Source of the DNA: Hymenobacter terrestris
GTDB lineage: Bacteria; Bacteroidota; Bacteroidia; Cytophagales; Hymenobacteraceae
Direction of reading: 5' to 3'
Length of the DNA stretch: 64,000 nt
Assembly (NCBI RefSeq): GCF_013377905.1
Contig: NZ_JABKAV010000011.1
Span: 1 to 64,000 of the forward strand
The position numbers were made by a program, and so were the translations under genes. Of the stretch, positions 17,512-26,204 are shown in pieces. Below the pieces are notes generated by a model, which had not been told where the DNA came from, searched no databases, and was given only the letters and a program-made list of their open reading frames with translations. Within the stretch, counting starts at the first letter, position 1, and each line of letters begins with the position of its first letter.

Positions 17512-18762
17512 ATGCTTGACTTGATTGAAGACGCCATTGCCGATATCCGCGCCGGTAAGGTAGTAGTGGTGGTTGATGACGAAGACCGAGAGAACGAGGG
17601 CGACTTTATCTGTGCCGCCCGTTGCGCCACGCCCGAAGTCATCAACTTCATGGCTACCCACGGCCGGGGCCTCGTGTGCGCCTCGTTGCCCGAAACCCGC
17701 TGCGAAGAACTGGGCCTCGATTTAATGGTGGGCAACAACACGGCCCTGCATGCCACGGCCTTCACGGTAAGCGTCGATTTGCTTAAGAACGGCGTGACGA
17801 CCGGCATTTCTGCTTCCGACCGCTCCAAGACCATTCTGGCCCTCATCGACCCCGAAACCAAGCCCGAGGAGCTGGGTAAGCCAGGCCACATTTTCCCGCT
17901 CAAGGCCCGCAAAGAAGGCGTGCTTCGCCGCGCCGGCCACACCGAGGCAGCCGTAGACCTGGCCCGCTTAGCAGGTTTCGAGCCGGCTGGGGTGCTGGTG
18001 GAAATTTTGAAGGAGGACGGCGAAATGGCCCGCCTGCCCGAGCTGCGCGAAATTGCCGACAAGTGGAACCTGAAGCTGATTTCGGTACAGGACCTCATCA
18101 CGTACCGCCTCGAAAAGGAAAGCCTGATTGCCCGCGAAATCTCGGTGCGCCTGCCCACCGATTTCGGCGACTTCGACCTAATTGCCTACACCCAGCAGAG
18201 CAACAACACCCAGCACCTGGCGCTGGTAAAAGGGGATATTTCGGGCCCCGAGCCGGTGCTCGTGCGCGTGCATAGCTCCTGCGTAACAGGCGACATTTTC
18301 GGCTCGTGCCGCTGCGACTGTGGCCCCCAGCTGCACCGCGCCATGCAGCAGATTGAGCGCGAGGGTCGTGGCGTTATCGTGTACATGAACCAGGAGGGCC
18401 GGGGCATTGGCCTGCTCAATAAGCTGCGGGCCTACAAGCTCCAGGAGCAAGGCCGCGACACCGTAGAGGCCAACCTAGAGCTGGGCTTCGGCATGGATGA
18501 GCGCGACTACGGCGTAGGCGCCCAGATTCTGCGCGATTTGGGCATCAGCCAGATGCGGCTGCTCTCCAACAACCCCCGCAAGCGTACCGGCCTTATCGGT
18601 TACGGCTTGGAGGTGGTCGAGTCGGTGGCTATTGAAGTGGAGCCCAACGAGCACAACCAGCAATACCTCACTACCAAGCGCGACAAGCTGGGCCACACCA
18701 TTCTGCACCAGACCGGCGCTGCTAGCCCGGTTGCCGAAGTGCCCGGTGTTACGGGTCAGTAA
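17512..18762 (+). CDS. ribBA: Bifunctional 3,4-dihydroxy-2-butanone-4-phosphate synthase / GTP cyclohydrolase II
   Basis: Feeds both branches of riboflavin synthesis. Residues 1-205 form Rib[12 protein letters not shown] supplies the acidic metal-binding loop, and [17 protein letters not shown] the substrate loop. Residues 206-400 form RibA, with the zinc cysteines in [20 protein letters not shown] and the catalytic [11 protein letters not shown]. 416 aa is a normal length for the fusion. No other rib genes are nearby. FMN demand is also implied by the ApbE flavin transferase at 37-38 kb, but the genes are not linked. Confidence 0.96.
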   Translation: MLDLIEDAIADIRAGKVVVVVDDEDRENEGDFICAARCATPEVINFMATHGRGLVCASLPETRCEELGLDLMVGNNTALHATAFTVSVDLLKNGVTTGISASDRSKTILALIDPETKPEELGKPGHIFPLKARKEGVLRRAGHTEAAVDLARLAGFEPAGVLVEILKEDGEMARLPELREIADKWNLKLISVQDLITYRLEKESLIAREISVRLPTDFGDFDLIAYTQQSNNTQHLALVKGDISGPEPVLVRVHSSCVTGDIFGSCRCDCGPQLHRAMQQIEREGRGVIVYMNQEGRGIGLLNKLRAYKLQEQGRDTVEANLELGFGMDERDYGVGAQILRDLGISQMRLLSNNPRKRTGLIGYGLEVVESVAIEVEPNEHNQQYLTTKRDKLGHTILHQTGAASPVAEVPGVTGQ

Positions 18763-18787
18763 GCCTCAGTAAGTCTTCTTTCTTATC

Positions 18788-18824
18788 CGCCGGGCCCGGT
18801 CAGCATTGCTGGCCGGGCCCGGCG
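18788..18824 (+). terminator. Hairpin after ribBA
   Basis: The 18-bp stem CGCCGGGCCCGGTCAGCA / TGCTGGCCGGGCCCGGCG has a single G-U pair and lies about 25 nt past ribBA. No T-run follows, so termination is likely but not certain. Confidence 0.5.
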
Positions 18825-18880
18825 CGTAGGGCTAGGTAACGAAGCGTGCGAATGTGGGGGCAATCAGCTAACTTCCGGAT

Positions 18881-19669
18881 ATGAGAAACCTACTTTATCC
18901 GCTTCTATTGACGTTGGTACTGCCGCTGGCGGCCGCAGCTCAGCGTGGGGGCGGCCAGGGCTTTACCCAGCAGTTCAACCAAGGCAGCGTGCTGCTTAGC
19001 TCGGGCGACAGTATCAGCGGGCCGCTGGCGCTGCACCGGGGCGAGGAAACGCTGACGATGACGCTAGCCGACAACACTGTGCGTACGCTGCCCGCCGTGA
19101 ACGTGCAGAGTTTCGCGGTGCGCGGCGAGCAATACGACCAAAGCCGCGAGCGGCTGTACTACGACGATTTTTATGCCATGCGGCAGGGCTACTACTCGGG
19201 CAACCCCGGGTTTGGGGCCACCCCGCCGCCGCGCCGCCGCGAGCGGGCCGATACCAACCTGCTGCGTGTGTTCCGGGTGTACCGCTGGAACCGCGACAAT
19301 GACTATAGCGACTTTAAGGCCCCCGGTTTTTTTGAGCAGCTTAGTAGCGGCCCCATAATTCTGCTGCGCCGCGAGGGCCTGGTAGAACGGCCCATTACAG
19401 CTGGCGGCCCCTACGGCTATGGTGGCTACAATGGTATGCCTGGCCGTACCATGGGCTACTACACCGAAGTCAAGGATAACTTCTTCCTGGGTTTGCCCGA
19501 CGGCACCGTGCTGCCGTTGCGTACACCCAAAAAAGACCTGCCCAGCTACTTCCGGGCGCAGGCCCGCCAACTAGCCCAATACGCCAAAACCAACAACCTC
19601 AACTATGCCGAGGCCCGCGACCTGGCTTACCTGGTAAACTATGCCAACTCGTTGAGGATAAGTGAATAA
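18881..19669 (+). CDS. Exported hypothetical protein
   Basis: 262 aa. A signal peptide of about 21 residues (LLYPLLLTLVLPLAAAAQ) is followed by a small beta-rich segment (GSVLLSSGDSISGPLALHRG). A Gly/Pro/Arg-rich middle (GATPPPRRRERADTN) leads to a Tyr-rich stretch. The C-terminal part is helical (QLAQYAKTNNLNYAEARDLA). I do not recognise a family. Export and the lack of membrane segments suggest a periplasmic or surface protein. It is a single gene, with a TAACTTCC motif about 5 nt before its ATG. Confidence 0.65.
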   Translation: MRNLLYPLLLTLVLPLAAAAQRGGGQGFTQQFNQGSVLLSSGDSISGPLALHRGEETLTMTLADNTVRTLPAVNVQSFAVRGEQYDQSRERLYYDDFYAMRQGYYSGNPGFGATPPPRRRERADTNLLRVFRVYRWNRDNDYSDFKAPGFFEQLSSGPIILLRREGLVERPITAGGPYGYGGYNGMPGRTMGYYTEVKDNFFLGLPDGTVLPLRTPKKDLPSYFRAQARQLAQYAKTNNLNYAEARDLAYLVNYANSLRISE

Positions 19670-19719
19670 AATGTATAAAGCGGAAGTATTGGTTAACCCA
19701 ACCTCCCCCGCGTTAATCG

Positions 19720-21456
19720 TTACAAAACCCGCAGTACGGGGTAGCGCAGGTGGCTGGGTTCGTAGTGGTCTGATTGACGATAAAGCCAGTCGAGCTGGGC
19801 GGGGCCACTGGCGGCAAAGGCAGGGTCGGTCTGCTTTTTCTGGTTGAGCTGGGCCTGTAGTTCGGGCTTCTGGCGGAGCAGGTTGGCGGCCAGGTCCTCG
19901 AACACGTAGTCGGAGAAGTGCTCCTTTTGCTGCAAGATGCTGTCGAAGAAACCCCAGGCGAAAAACGAGTCGGTGGCCTGGGGCTCCAGGGTTTCGATGA
20001 GGTAGCGTGCGGCGGGCTGGTTTAAGGAAATGTAGTAGTCGCCGCGTAGCAGCTGGCGGGGCTGGCGCACCGGGCGCAACTGCACCCCCGAGTGCAGGTA
20101 GTGGCCCTCGTAGGGCCGGGGGCTGGTTTTGTAGTCTTGGATATAGTAGGTTTCGCCGTTGATAACGGTATCTGCCGACAGCTGCCGCAGTTGCACGCCC
20201 GAGAGGCGCAGGCGCTCGGCCACCTCGCCCCAGGCCTGAGGCAGCACATAAGCGCGGGGGCGCTGCACGGTAGCCGTGGGCCGAAAGGTGTTGTAGTAGG
20301 GGATGGATTTGGTGTAAGGCGCTTTCCGGTCGTAGTATAGCCGGGGCTGGCCACTCACGTCGCTGGGTTTGGTTTTGCCCTCGTAGCCGCGGAACGTGAA
20401 CTGCTCGGCCTGGGTGGTATCGAGCCGCCAGCCAAGAGCAAACTCCTGCTGCTGCTGGCTGAGGCGGGCGGCCTCGGTGCGGGCCGTTGCCAGCGCTGCC
20501 TTCTGCTGCTGCACAGTGCCAATCAGCAAGCTCAGAAAATCATAGGTGGCGCGCACCCGCGGCGTGTAAGCTTTCAGCATGTGCGTTTCCGTAACGAAGC
20601 CGATGGTGTTGAACAGCGTGGTGTAGCCGGTGGAGTAGCGCGGGCTCTCCAGGAAACCCACCAGGCCCCGGGCATCGGGCGTGCGGCCGTTAAAATCCAC
20701 GTAGGGGCTCAGATACCACTTTTGCTTGTCCATGCCGCCGTAGAGGGCCGGCAGCAGTTGCTGCTGCATGTACTGGCTCAGGGCAGGGTGCAGCTTGTCT
20801 TTCTGGGTGGCGATGAGCGTGAGCGTGTACTGGTAATCGGCGCCGTTGGAGGTGTGGGTGTCCACGTACACATCGGGCTGCCAGCGCTGAAACAGGGCCG
20901 CAAACGAGCGGGCATTGCGCGAATCCTGCTTGATGTAGTCGCGGTTGAGGTCGAGGTTGCGGGCGTTGCCGCGGAAGCCGTAGCTCTCGGGCCCGTTCTG
21001 GTTGGTGCGGGTGCTGGAGTTGCGGTTGAGCGCGCCGCCCACATTGTAAATCGGGATGATGACCAGCACCACATCATCGAGCTGGCGGTGCAGGGCCTTT
21101 TTCTGCACGTAGTCGCGGGCCAGCATCAGGCTGGCGTCAATGCCCTCGGGCTCGCCGGGGTGGATGCCGTTCTGGATAAACACAATGCGCCGGCCCTTGG
21201 CCCGCAGCGAGGCCGGCTCCATGTCGCCATCGGCCGAAACCACTACCACGTGCAGGGGCTGGCCGCTGTCGGTGGTGCCCGCCTCGCGCAGCTGGATTTC
21301 GGGATACGCCGCATCGAGCCGCTGGTAGTAGCCGATGCACTCGTCATAGGTGGCGGTGGTGTTACCGTTGCCCTGCTCGAAGGGCGTGCGCCAGTCGGCC
21401 GGATCCGGGCTGGTGGGCGTGGTCAGCAGCAAGGAGAGCAGGGAAAGCAGGAGCAT
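19720..21456 (-). CDS. M14-family zinc carboxypeptidase, secreted
   Basis: 578 aa with a short hydrophobic leader (MLLLSLLSLLLTTP). The M14 zinc ligands are visible as NGIHPGEPEG (H and E) and VDTHTSNGADYQY (second H). The catalytic Glu is probably in GFVTETHMLKAYTP, and NLDLNRDYIK carries the conserved Asn-Arg. Residues after about 330 form an extra C-terminal region found in the large bacterial M14 subgroup. It likely degrades exogenous peptides. TAGTTTCG lies 7 nt before the ATG. Confidence 0.9.
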   Translation of the reverse strand: MLLLSLLSLLLTTPTSPDPADWRTPFEQGNGNTTATYDECIGYYQRLDAAYPEIQLREAGTTDSGQPLHVVVVSADGDMEPASLRAKGRRIVFIQNGIHPGEPEGIDASLMLARDYVQKKALHRQLDDVVLVIIPIYNVGGALNRNSSTRTNQNGPESYGFRGNARNLDLNRDYIKQDSRNARSFAALFQRWQPDVYVDTHTSNGADYQYTLTLIATQKDKLHPALSQYMQQQLLPALYGGMDKQKWYLSPYVDFNGRTPDARGLVGFLESPRYSTGYTTLFNTIGFVTETHMLKAYTPRVRATYDFLSLLIGTVQQQKAALATARTEAARLSQQQQEFALGWRLDTTQAEQFTFRGYEGKTKPSDVSGQPRLYYDRKAPYTKSIPYYNTFRPTATVQRPRAYVLPQAWGEVAERLRLSGVQLRQLSADTVINGETYYIQDYKTSPRPYEGHYLHSGVQLRPVRQPRQLLRGDYYISLNQPAARYLIETLEPQATDSFFAWGFFDSILQQKEHFSDYVFEDLAANLLRQKPELQAQLNQKKQTDPAFAASGPAQLDWLYRQSDHYEPSHLRYPVLRVL

Positions 21457-21489
21457 GAGGCGAAACTAGCGTATTGATAAAGTTTGATT

Positions 21490-21903
21490 CTAGTTCGGCT
21501 TATAATAAAATTTAAAGTTCTCAAACATTGTTCCTGAGATACCCTTGCCATCAGGGACTAGCGTTATACTTCCCGGCTTTATCTTTATAATTCTCCCATT
21601 TAATTCTCCGTCATCACGTTTTGTATAGACTGCCTTCTCTTTTTCGTCATATTCCCACGTCCCAGTTAGTAAAGAGCCATCTTCAATATAGAGCACGTAT
21701 TTACCATTCTGCTTAAACTCATACTCATCGTGTGGGGCTTGTGAGAGGTCTATCTTACTTCCGTCTGCCGTTCCATAATCTAATTTCCAGCGACGAAAAA
21801 ACTCTTTTGGCAAACCTGAATTTGATATTTGCTGTGCCTTTTCTTGTGCCACGCAAGAAATAGAAATCAGCAAGTAAGCCAATACAATGAATGCATTTTT
21901 CAT
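21490..21903 (-). CDS. AT-rich small exported protein, lipocalin-like
   Basis: About 137 aa from ATG 21903 (MKNAFIVLAYLLISISCVAQ). In-frame ATGs at 21918 and 21933 only add MRINSMRIHS. A signal peptide is followed by FFRRWKLDYGTADGSKIDLS and beta-rich segments such as GSLLTGTWEYDEKEKAVYT. This pattern fits lipocalin-like domain proteins of Bacteroidota (W-K-L-D, then G-x-W). The gene is much more AT-rich than its neighbours, so it may be a recent arrival. Function unknown. Confidence 0.65.
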   Translation of the reverse strand: MKNAFIVLAYLLISISCVAQEKAQQISNSGLPKEFFRRWKLDYGTADGSKIDLSQAPHDEYEFKQNGKYVLYIEDGSLLTGTWEYDEKEKAVYTKRDDGELNGRIIKIKPGSITLVPDGKGISGTMFENFKFYYKPN

Positions 21904-21972
21904 ACTATGTATCCTCATGGAATTTATCCTCAAAAGAGAGTATGTGGTTACAGTTTAGCTACTCCTTAATCC

Positions 21973-22407
21973 TTAGTACAGCCGGCGGGCAGCCGGGAAC
22001 AGTACCTGATCGAGGCTGAAGCGGCCGGGGCCGGTAAAAGCCAGTCCCAGGAAAAGGAAGGCCGATTCGAGTGCGTGCGAGTAGCCGCTGAAGTCGTCGC
22101 CCTTGCTCAGGTGCATAACGGTAGCCATTATCATGGTGCCGAGCAGCAGCGCGCAGGTCCAGCGGAAGAACAGGCCAACCGCCAGCAGCTGGCCGCCGAT
22201 AGCCTCAGCAAACGCGGCCAGAAAGCCCCAGAAGGCGGGTGCAAAATCGAGCCCCACCAGCTTCATTACACCCCCGAGTTCGGCCCAGGCGGCCGGGCCG
22301 CCCGTGAGCTTGGGGTAGCCATGCACGGTGAACATAAAACCAATGCCAACACGTAGCAGCAGCAGGCCTAAATCATGCGTGCGGTAACGATTTTCAAATA
22401 AAGCCAT
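21973..22407 (-). CDS. DoxX-family membrane protein
   Basis: 144 aa, four predicted transmembrane helices. The first carries LGLLLLRVGIGFMFTVHGYP, followed by PKL and then GGPAAWAELGG, the usual DoxX beginning. Then come FLAAFAEAIGGQLLAVGLFF and MIMATVMHLSKGDDF. The upstream open frame to 22509 has no family match, and ATG 22407 gives the normal family start. Its role in this organism cannot be inferred from the context. Confidence 0.88.
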   Translation of the reverse strand: MALFENRYRTHDLGLLLLRVGIGFMFTVHGYPKLTGGPAAWAELGGVMKLVGLDFAPAFWGFLAAFAEAIGGQLLAVGLFFRWTCALLLGTMIMATVMHLSKGDDFSGYSHALESAFLFLGLAFTGPGRFSLDQVLFPAARRLY

Positions 22408-22646
22408 AAGCAGGTGGGCAGGCGGGCCAGGGCAGAAAGTAGGACAAAAACGGCCCGCCACAAGGGCTGGAACGTATATAGGCGTGGCAAAATACATTAT
22501 TTGTAGCATTGTCCAAGTGGCAGAGCCGGTATGGGGCCGGGCGCCACGGTTGAGCCTGTTGCGGCGCGGAGGCCGGCCGGTGGTGGCCCGTCCCGTAAAA
22601 CATCCGGGCGGGGAGGGGCGTTAAGAAGCACGTCTGCCGGGGGGCA

Positions 22647-22654
22647 TACCTTTG
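22647..22654 (+). promoter_or_regulatory. -7 box of surE (TACCTTTG)
   Basis: Exact TAnnTTTG match, 23 nt upstream of the surE ATG. The -33 element is weak (TTA at 22621). Confidence 0.4.
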
Positions 22655-22677
22655 CCCGGCAACTTCTTTTTATTCTC

Positions 22678-23574
22678 ATGAGCCTGTTTCCTGTGTCAAC
22701 TTCAGCCCCTGCCAAGCCGCTTATTCTTATTTCCAACGACGACGGCATTACGGCCCCCGGTATTGCCACGCTCGTACGCGTAATGCGCCGGCTGGGCGAA
22801 GTGGTGGTGGTAGCGCCCAACTCGCCTCAGTCGGGCATGGGCCACGCGATTACCATTGGTAAGCCGTTGCGCCTAGATGCCAGCCCCATTTTTGAGGGTA
22901 TCGAAGCCTACGAGTGCAGTGGCACGCCCGCCGACTGCGTGAAACTGGCCAAGCACCACGTCCTCAAGGACCGACGCCCCGATCTGGTGGTATCGGGCAT
23001 CAACCACGGCTCCAACTCGGCCGTGAATGTGCTGTACTCGGGCACCATGTCGGCCGCTATTGAGGCCGCTATTGAGGGGCTGCCGGCCATTGGCTTCTCG
23101 CTCTGCGACTACGGCCACGACGCGGACTTCTCGCACGCCGAGGAATGGGTGGAGCGCTTGGCCCGGCAGGCCCTAGAGCACGGTATTCCGGCCGGCACGG
23201 CCCTGAACGTGAACATTCCGAAGAAATCGGACCAGCCCATTGCCGGCGCCTTGCTGTGCCGCCAGGCCCGCGCCAAGTGGCAGGAAGAGTTCGACCTGCG
23301 CCACGACCCCTACAAGCGGCCCTACTACTGGCTTATCGGCTCGTTTGTGAACGAGGACCCGCGTCAGGATACGGATGAGTATGCGCTGGCCAACAATTAT
23401 GTATCCATCGTGCCCTGCCAGTACGACCTGACTTCGCAGCCGGGTTTGCATGAGATGCAGCAAAGCTGGGAGCTGTCGGCATCCGGTTCGGCCGCCTCCT
23501 CTCCGGCACTGCCTTTGGATTCGCCGGGCAGCGCCACCCCCGGTCCTGGCGAATCGGCTTCGGGTCTGGGGTAG
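22678..23574 (+). CDS. surE: 5'/3'-nucleotidase SurE
   Basis: Metal-dependent nucleoside monophosphatase, about 298 aa from ATG 22678 (MSLFPVSTSAPAKPLILISN). The metal site is N20-D21-D22 in ISNDDGITAPG with the later NSPQSGMGHAIT, and SGTPADCVKLAKHH and SGINHGSNS are family blocks. A Ser/Pro/Gly-rich tail of about 35 residues after the domain is unlike typical SurE and is probably unstructured. A longer in-frame opening to 22531 is not supported. Confidence 0.94.
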   Translation: MSLFPVSTSAPAKPLILISNDDGITAPGIATLVRVMRRLGEVVVVAPNSPQSGMGHAITIGKPLRLDASPIFEGIEAYECSGTPADCVKLAKHHVLKDRRPDLVVSGINHGSNSAVNVLYSGTMSAAIEAAIEGLPAIGFSLCDYGHDADFSHAEEWVERLARQALEHGIPAGTALNVNIPKKSDQPIAGALLCRQARAKWQEEFDLRHDPYKRPYYWLIGSFVNEDPRQDTDEYALANNYVSIVPCQYDLTSQPGLHEMQQSWELSASGSAASSPALPLDSPGSATPGPGESASGLG

Positions 23575-23715
23575 AAGCAAGGAAGCAGGGAGTGGCTTGG
23601 GTCGAAATAGAGGTTAGGCGAGACTGTAACGGGAAAACAGCTGCGCCTTGAGCGCTTGTCTGCCAACTGCGTATGTTAAGGCCCGATTGCGCCCGCCTAC
23701 TCACTATACGTATCC

Positions 23716-24435
23716 ATGCCTTCCGGCCCCGTTACCCCGCCGCTGTTCGTTAGCATCATCATTCCCACCTTCAACGAAGGCGGCCACATCGGCCGGCTGC
23801 TGTTTCACCTGCGGGCTATCAGCGGCCCCGATGCGGCCGTGGAAATAGTGGTGGCCGACGGGGGGAGCCTCGATGATACGGCCACCGAAGCCACCGCCCA
23901 CGGTGCTCGGGTGGTGCAGTGCCCGTGCCGGGGCCGGGCCGCCCAGCTCAACTACGGGGCCGCCCACGCCCGCGGGCAAATCCTGTATTTTCTGCACGCC
24001 GATTCGCTGCCGCCCGCCACGTTGCTGCCCGATTTGCGCGAGGCCGTGGCGGCTGGGGCCACGGCTGGCTGCTACCGCCTCAGCTTCGACGAGCCGCACT
24101 GGTTTCTGGCCGCCAACGCCTGGTTTACGCGGTTCAATTTCAACGGCATCCGCTACGGCGACCAGAGCCTGTTTGTGCAGCGGGCGGTGTTTAAGCAAGC
24201 GGGCGGCTACCGCGAGCAAATGCAGCTGCTCGAAGATCAGGAAATTGTGGGTCGGCTGCGGCAACACGGGCCGTTTCGGGTGCTGTCAGGCTACATCACC
24301 ACCTCGGCCCGCAAGTACCGCCGTAACGGTATTTACCGTTTACAGGGCGTGTTTGCGCTGCTAACCGGGCTGTTCTGGCTCGGCGTGCCGCAGCCCCGGC
24401 TGGTGCAGCTGTACAAGCGGCTGGTGCGGGGGTAG
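23716..24435 (+). CDS. TIGR04283-family glycosyltransferase (GT2)
   Basis: 239 aa, a compact GT-A domain: FVSIIIPTFNEGGHIGRLL, then IVVADGGSLDDTATEA, LNYGAAHARGQILYFLHADS and IRYGDQSLFVQRAVFKQAGG. The TIGR04283 group is often annotated in arsenosugar or lipid glycan contexts, but nothing nearby supports arsenic metabolism. The stop codon (TAG 24433-24435) is the beginning of a GTAGGGGCGGGGC repeat. Confidence 0.88.
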   Translation: MPSGPVTPPLFVSIIIPTFNEGGHIGRLLFHLRAISGPDAAVEIVVADGGSLDDTATEATAHGARVVQCPCRGRAAQLNYGAAHARGQILYFLHADSLPPATLLPDLREAVAAGATAGCYRLSFDEPHWFLAANAWFTRFNFNGIRYGDQSLFVQRAVFKQAGGYREQMQLLEDQEIVGRLRQHGPFRVLSGYITTSARKYRRNGIYRLQGVFALLTGLFWLGVPQPRLVQLYKRLVRG

Positions 24436-24470
24436 GGGCGGGGCTTAGCTTCGCTGTCCTTCGCTCACAT
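24432..24470 (+). repeat. GTAGGGGCGGGGC repeat at the end of a gene
   Basis: GTAGGGGCGGGGCTTAGC begins at the stop codon of the TIGR04283 gene and continues CTTCGCTGTCCTTCGCTC. It is the same family as 11-96, in the same relation to the gene it ends. Confidence 0.6.
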
Positions 24471-24513
24471 CGTTGCAACAATAATCGTTTAATGGCGGTG
24501 ACAAGCTCCGTCT

Positions 24514-26073
24514 CTACTTCAAATACCCGCTCAGCTCCGATACCGAGCTAATACCCAGCTGCTCGGCCTGTTGGCGGCGCATGAGCAGCGCGTACGTGTT
24601 GTTGAAACCCAGCGGCGCTAGCCACTCCAAGTTGTAGTGGCGGCGGTACTCGCGGCGCACGTAGGCCAGCACCGCGGCCGGGTCGGGGCCCAGCGAATCG
24701 AGCACGGCGGCCGAAGGCTGGAGCACCACCAGCAGGCCGGTGCCGGTGTATTCGGGGTACAGGTCGATGGCGCCGGTGCGCAGCGCGTCGGCGCAGATGC
24801 TGGTGCCACCCAGGCCCGTTTTGGCCTCCACGCCCAGGTTGGTGTAGCCTCTGATGAGGGCCGCATACATTTCAGCCAGAATATACTGCTCGCCAAAAAT
24901 CTTGGAGCCCAGCCGAATAGTGGCCCCGGTGGCGGGCTGCGGTTCGCGCCACAGGCCGCGGCGGCGCAAAAAATCGTGGGCCACGGCGCGGGGCGTTTCA
25001 TGGCGGATATCCACCCGGTAGTTCAGTTCCGTCATCACTGAATCAGAGAGTTGGCCGGCCAGCAAGGCCAGCGTGGGGGCCAGCTCGGGATGAGCCTGCA
25101 GCGTTTGGCGACGCACCACCGGCACGGCCTGGTAAGGCGGAAAGGCGTGGCGGTCGTCGCGTAGCACCCGCAGGTCGTAGGCCCGGATGCGGCCGTCGGT
25201 CGAGTAGCCGTCAATCAGGTCCACATCACCGCTGCGCACAGCCTCGTACACCAGCGCCGGAGCCAGCACCACCGAGGCCGGGTTGAGGCCATAAAGCTGG
25301 CGCAGGCCCGGCAGCCCATCAGAGCGGCCCACAAACTCGGGGCTAAAGCCGGCCAGCAGCTTGCTGGCGGCGCGGGGCAGCAGGTAAAGGCACGCCAGCA
25401 GGGGCAACGCCAATAGCAGTGCCCGCCCGGCCCACCTCAGCCGTCGTCCGCGCAGGTGTTGCAGCCCGGCCAGTGCCCCATCAAACAGCAAAGCCAGTGC
25501 GGCGGCCGGAATGGCGCCCGCCAGAATCATGACCGGGTTGTTCAAGGCAATGCCGCCGAAGATAAATTCGCCCAGTCCGCCCGCTGCCACGTAGGCCGCC
25601 AGTGTAGCCACCCCCACGTTTATCACGGCCGCCGTGCGGATGCCGGCCAGCAGCACCGGCATAGCCAGCGGCAGCTCCACGCGGCGCAGCACCTGCCCAT
25701 CGGTCAGGCCCAGTCCCCGGGCGGCGTCCACCACGGCCGCATCTACGCCCTGCACGCCCGCCAGCGTATTGCGCACAATGGGCAGCAGCGAGTACAGGAA
25801 CAACGCCAGAATAGCCGGCCCCGGCCCGATGCCTAATACCGGAATCAGGAAGCCGAGCAGCGCAATGCTCGGGATGGTTTGCAGCACGCCGGCCCCACCC
25901 AGCACCCAGGGCGCCAGCCGTGGCCGGCGCGTTAGCAGCAGCCCCAGGGGCACGCCCACCGCCACTCCCGCCAGCAGCGAAGCCGCCGTAAGCCCGATGT
26001 GCTGTAGGGTTTGCTGTCCCAGCTTGTCGGCCTGCGCCTGCCAAAAGGCGAAGAGTTCAGTAAGGATGTTCAA
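24514..26073 (-). CDS. ABC importer permease fused to substrate-binding domain (OpuB/EgtU type)
   Basis: 519 aa from a TTG start. Residues of about 20-205 form a ProW-like permease with the inner-membrane EAA-type loop (ARGLGLTDGQVLRRVELPLA). Residues of about 215-235 form another helix. Residues of about 240-519 form an OpuAC-type binding domain: IDGYSTDGRIRAYDL, IRLGSKIFGEQYILAEM and AIDLYPEYTGTGLLVVL. This fused layout is used for choline, betaine, carnitine or ergothioneine uptake. No substrate can be assigned without the binding-pocket alignment. The ATPase gene lies upstream, 131 nt away across a repeat. Confidence 0.92.
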   Translation of the reverse strand: MNILTELFAFWQAQADKLGQQTLQHIGLTAASLLAGVAVGVPLGLLLTRRPRLAPWVLGGAGVLQTIPSIALLGFLIPVLGIGPGPAILALFLYSLLPIVRNTLAGVQGVDAAVVDAARGLGLTDGQVLRRVELPLAMPVLLAGIRTAAVINVGVATLAAYVAAGGLGEFIFGGIALNNPVMILAGAIPAAALALLFDGALAGLQHLRGRRLRWAGRALLLALPLLACLYLLPRAASKLLAGFSPEFVGRSDGLPGLRQLYGLNPASVVLAPALVYEAVRSGDVDLIDGYSTDGRIRAYDLRVLRDDRHAFPPYQAVPVVRRQTLQAHPELAPTLALLAGQLSDSVMTELNYRVDIRHETPRAVAHDFLRRRGLWREPQPATGATIRLGSKIFGEQYILAEMYAALIRGYTNLGVEAKTGLGGTSICADALRTGAIDLYPEYTGTGLLVVLQPSAAVLDSLGPDPAAVLAYVRREYRRHYNLEWLAPLGFNNTYALLMRRQQAEQLGISSVSELSGYLK

Positions 26074-26110
26074 AGGGGGTGATGGGGTGAGGAGGTGAGG
26101 AATAGAACGA

Positions 26111-26200
26111 GTAGGGGCGGGGCTTGTCCCCGCCCGCCGTTCAACGGCAACGTCTGGTTTCGTTCAACCGTAGGGGCGGGGGCAAGCCCCGCCCCTACGG
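26111..26200. repeat. GC-rich dispersed repeat inside the ABC importer operon
   Basis: GTAGGGGCGGGGCTTGTCCC at 26111 is followed by GTTCAACGG, CGTTCAACC and a hairpin (26168-26181 paired with 26187-26200, stem CCGTAGGGGCGGGG). It separates the ATPase gene from the permease gene and could act as a partial terminator or an mRNA processing site. Confidence 0.7.
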
Positions 26201-26204
26201 TTGT

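Noticed and set aside
23716-24435. Arsenosugar pathway assignment for the TIGR04283 gene
   Set aside because: No arsenic-related genes are nearby; the family name alone is not enough.
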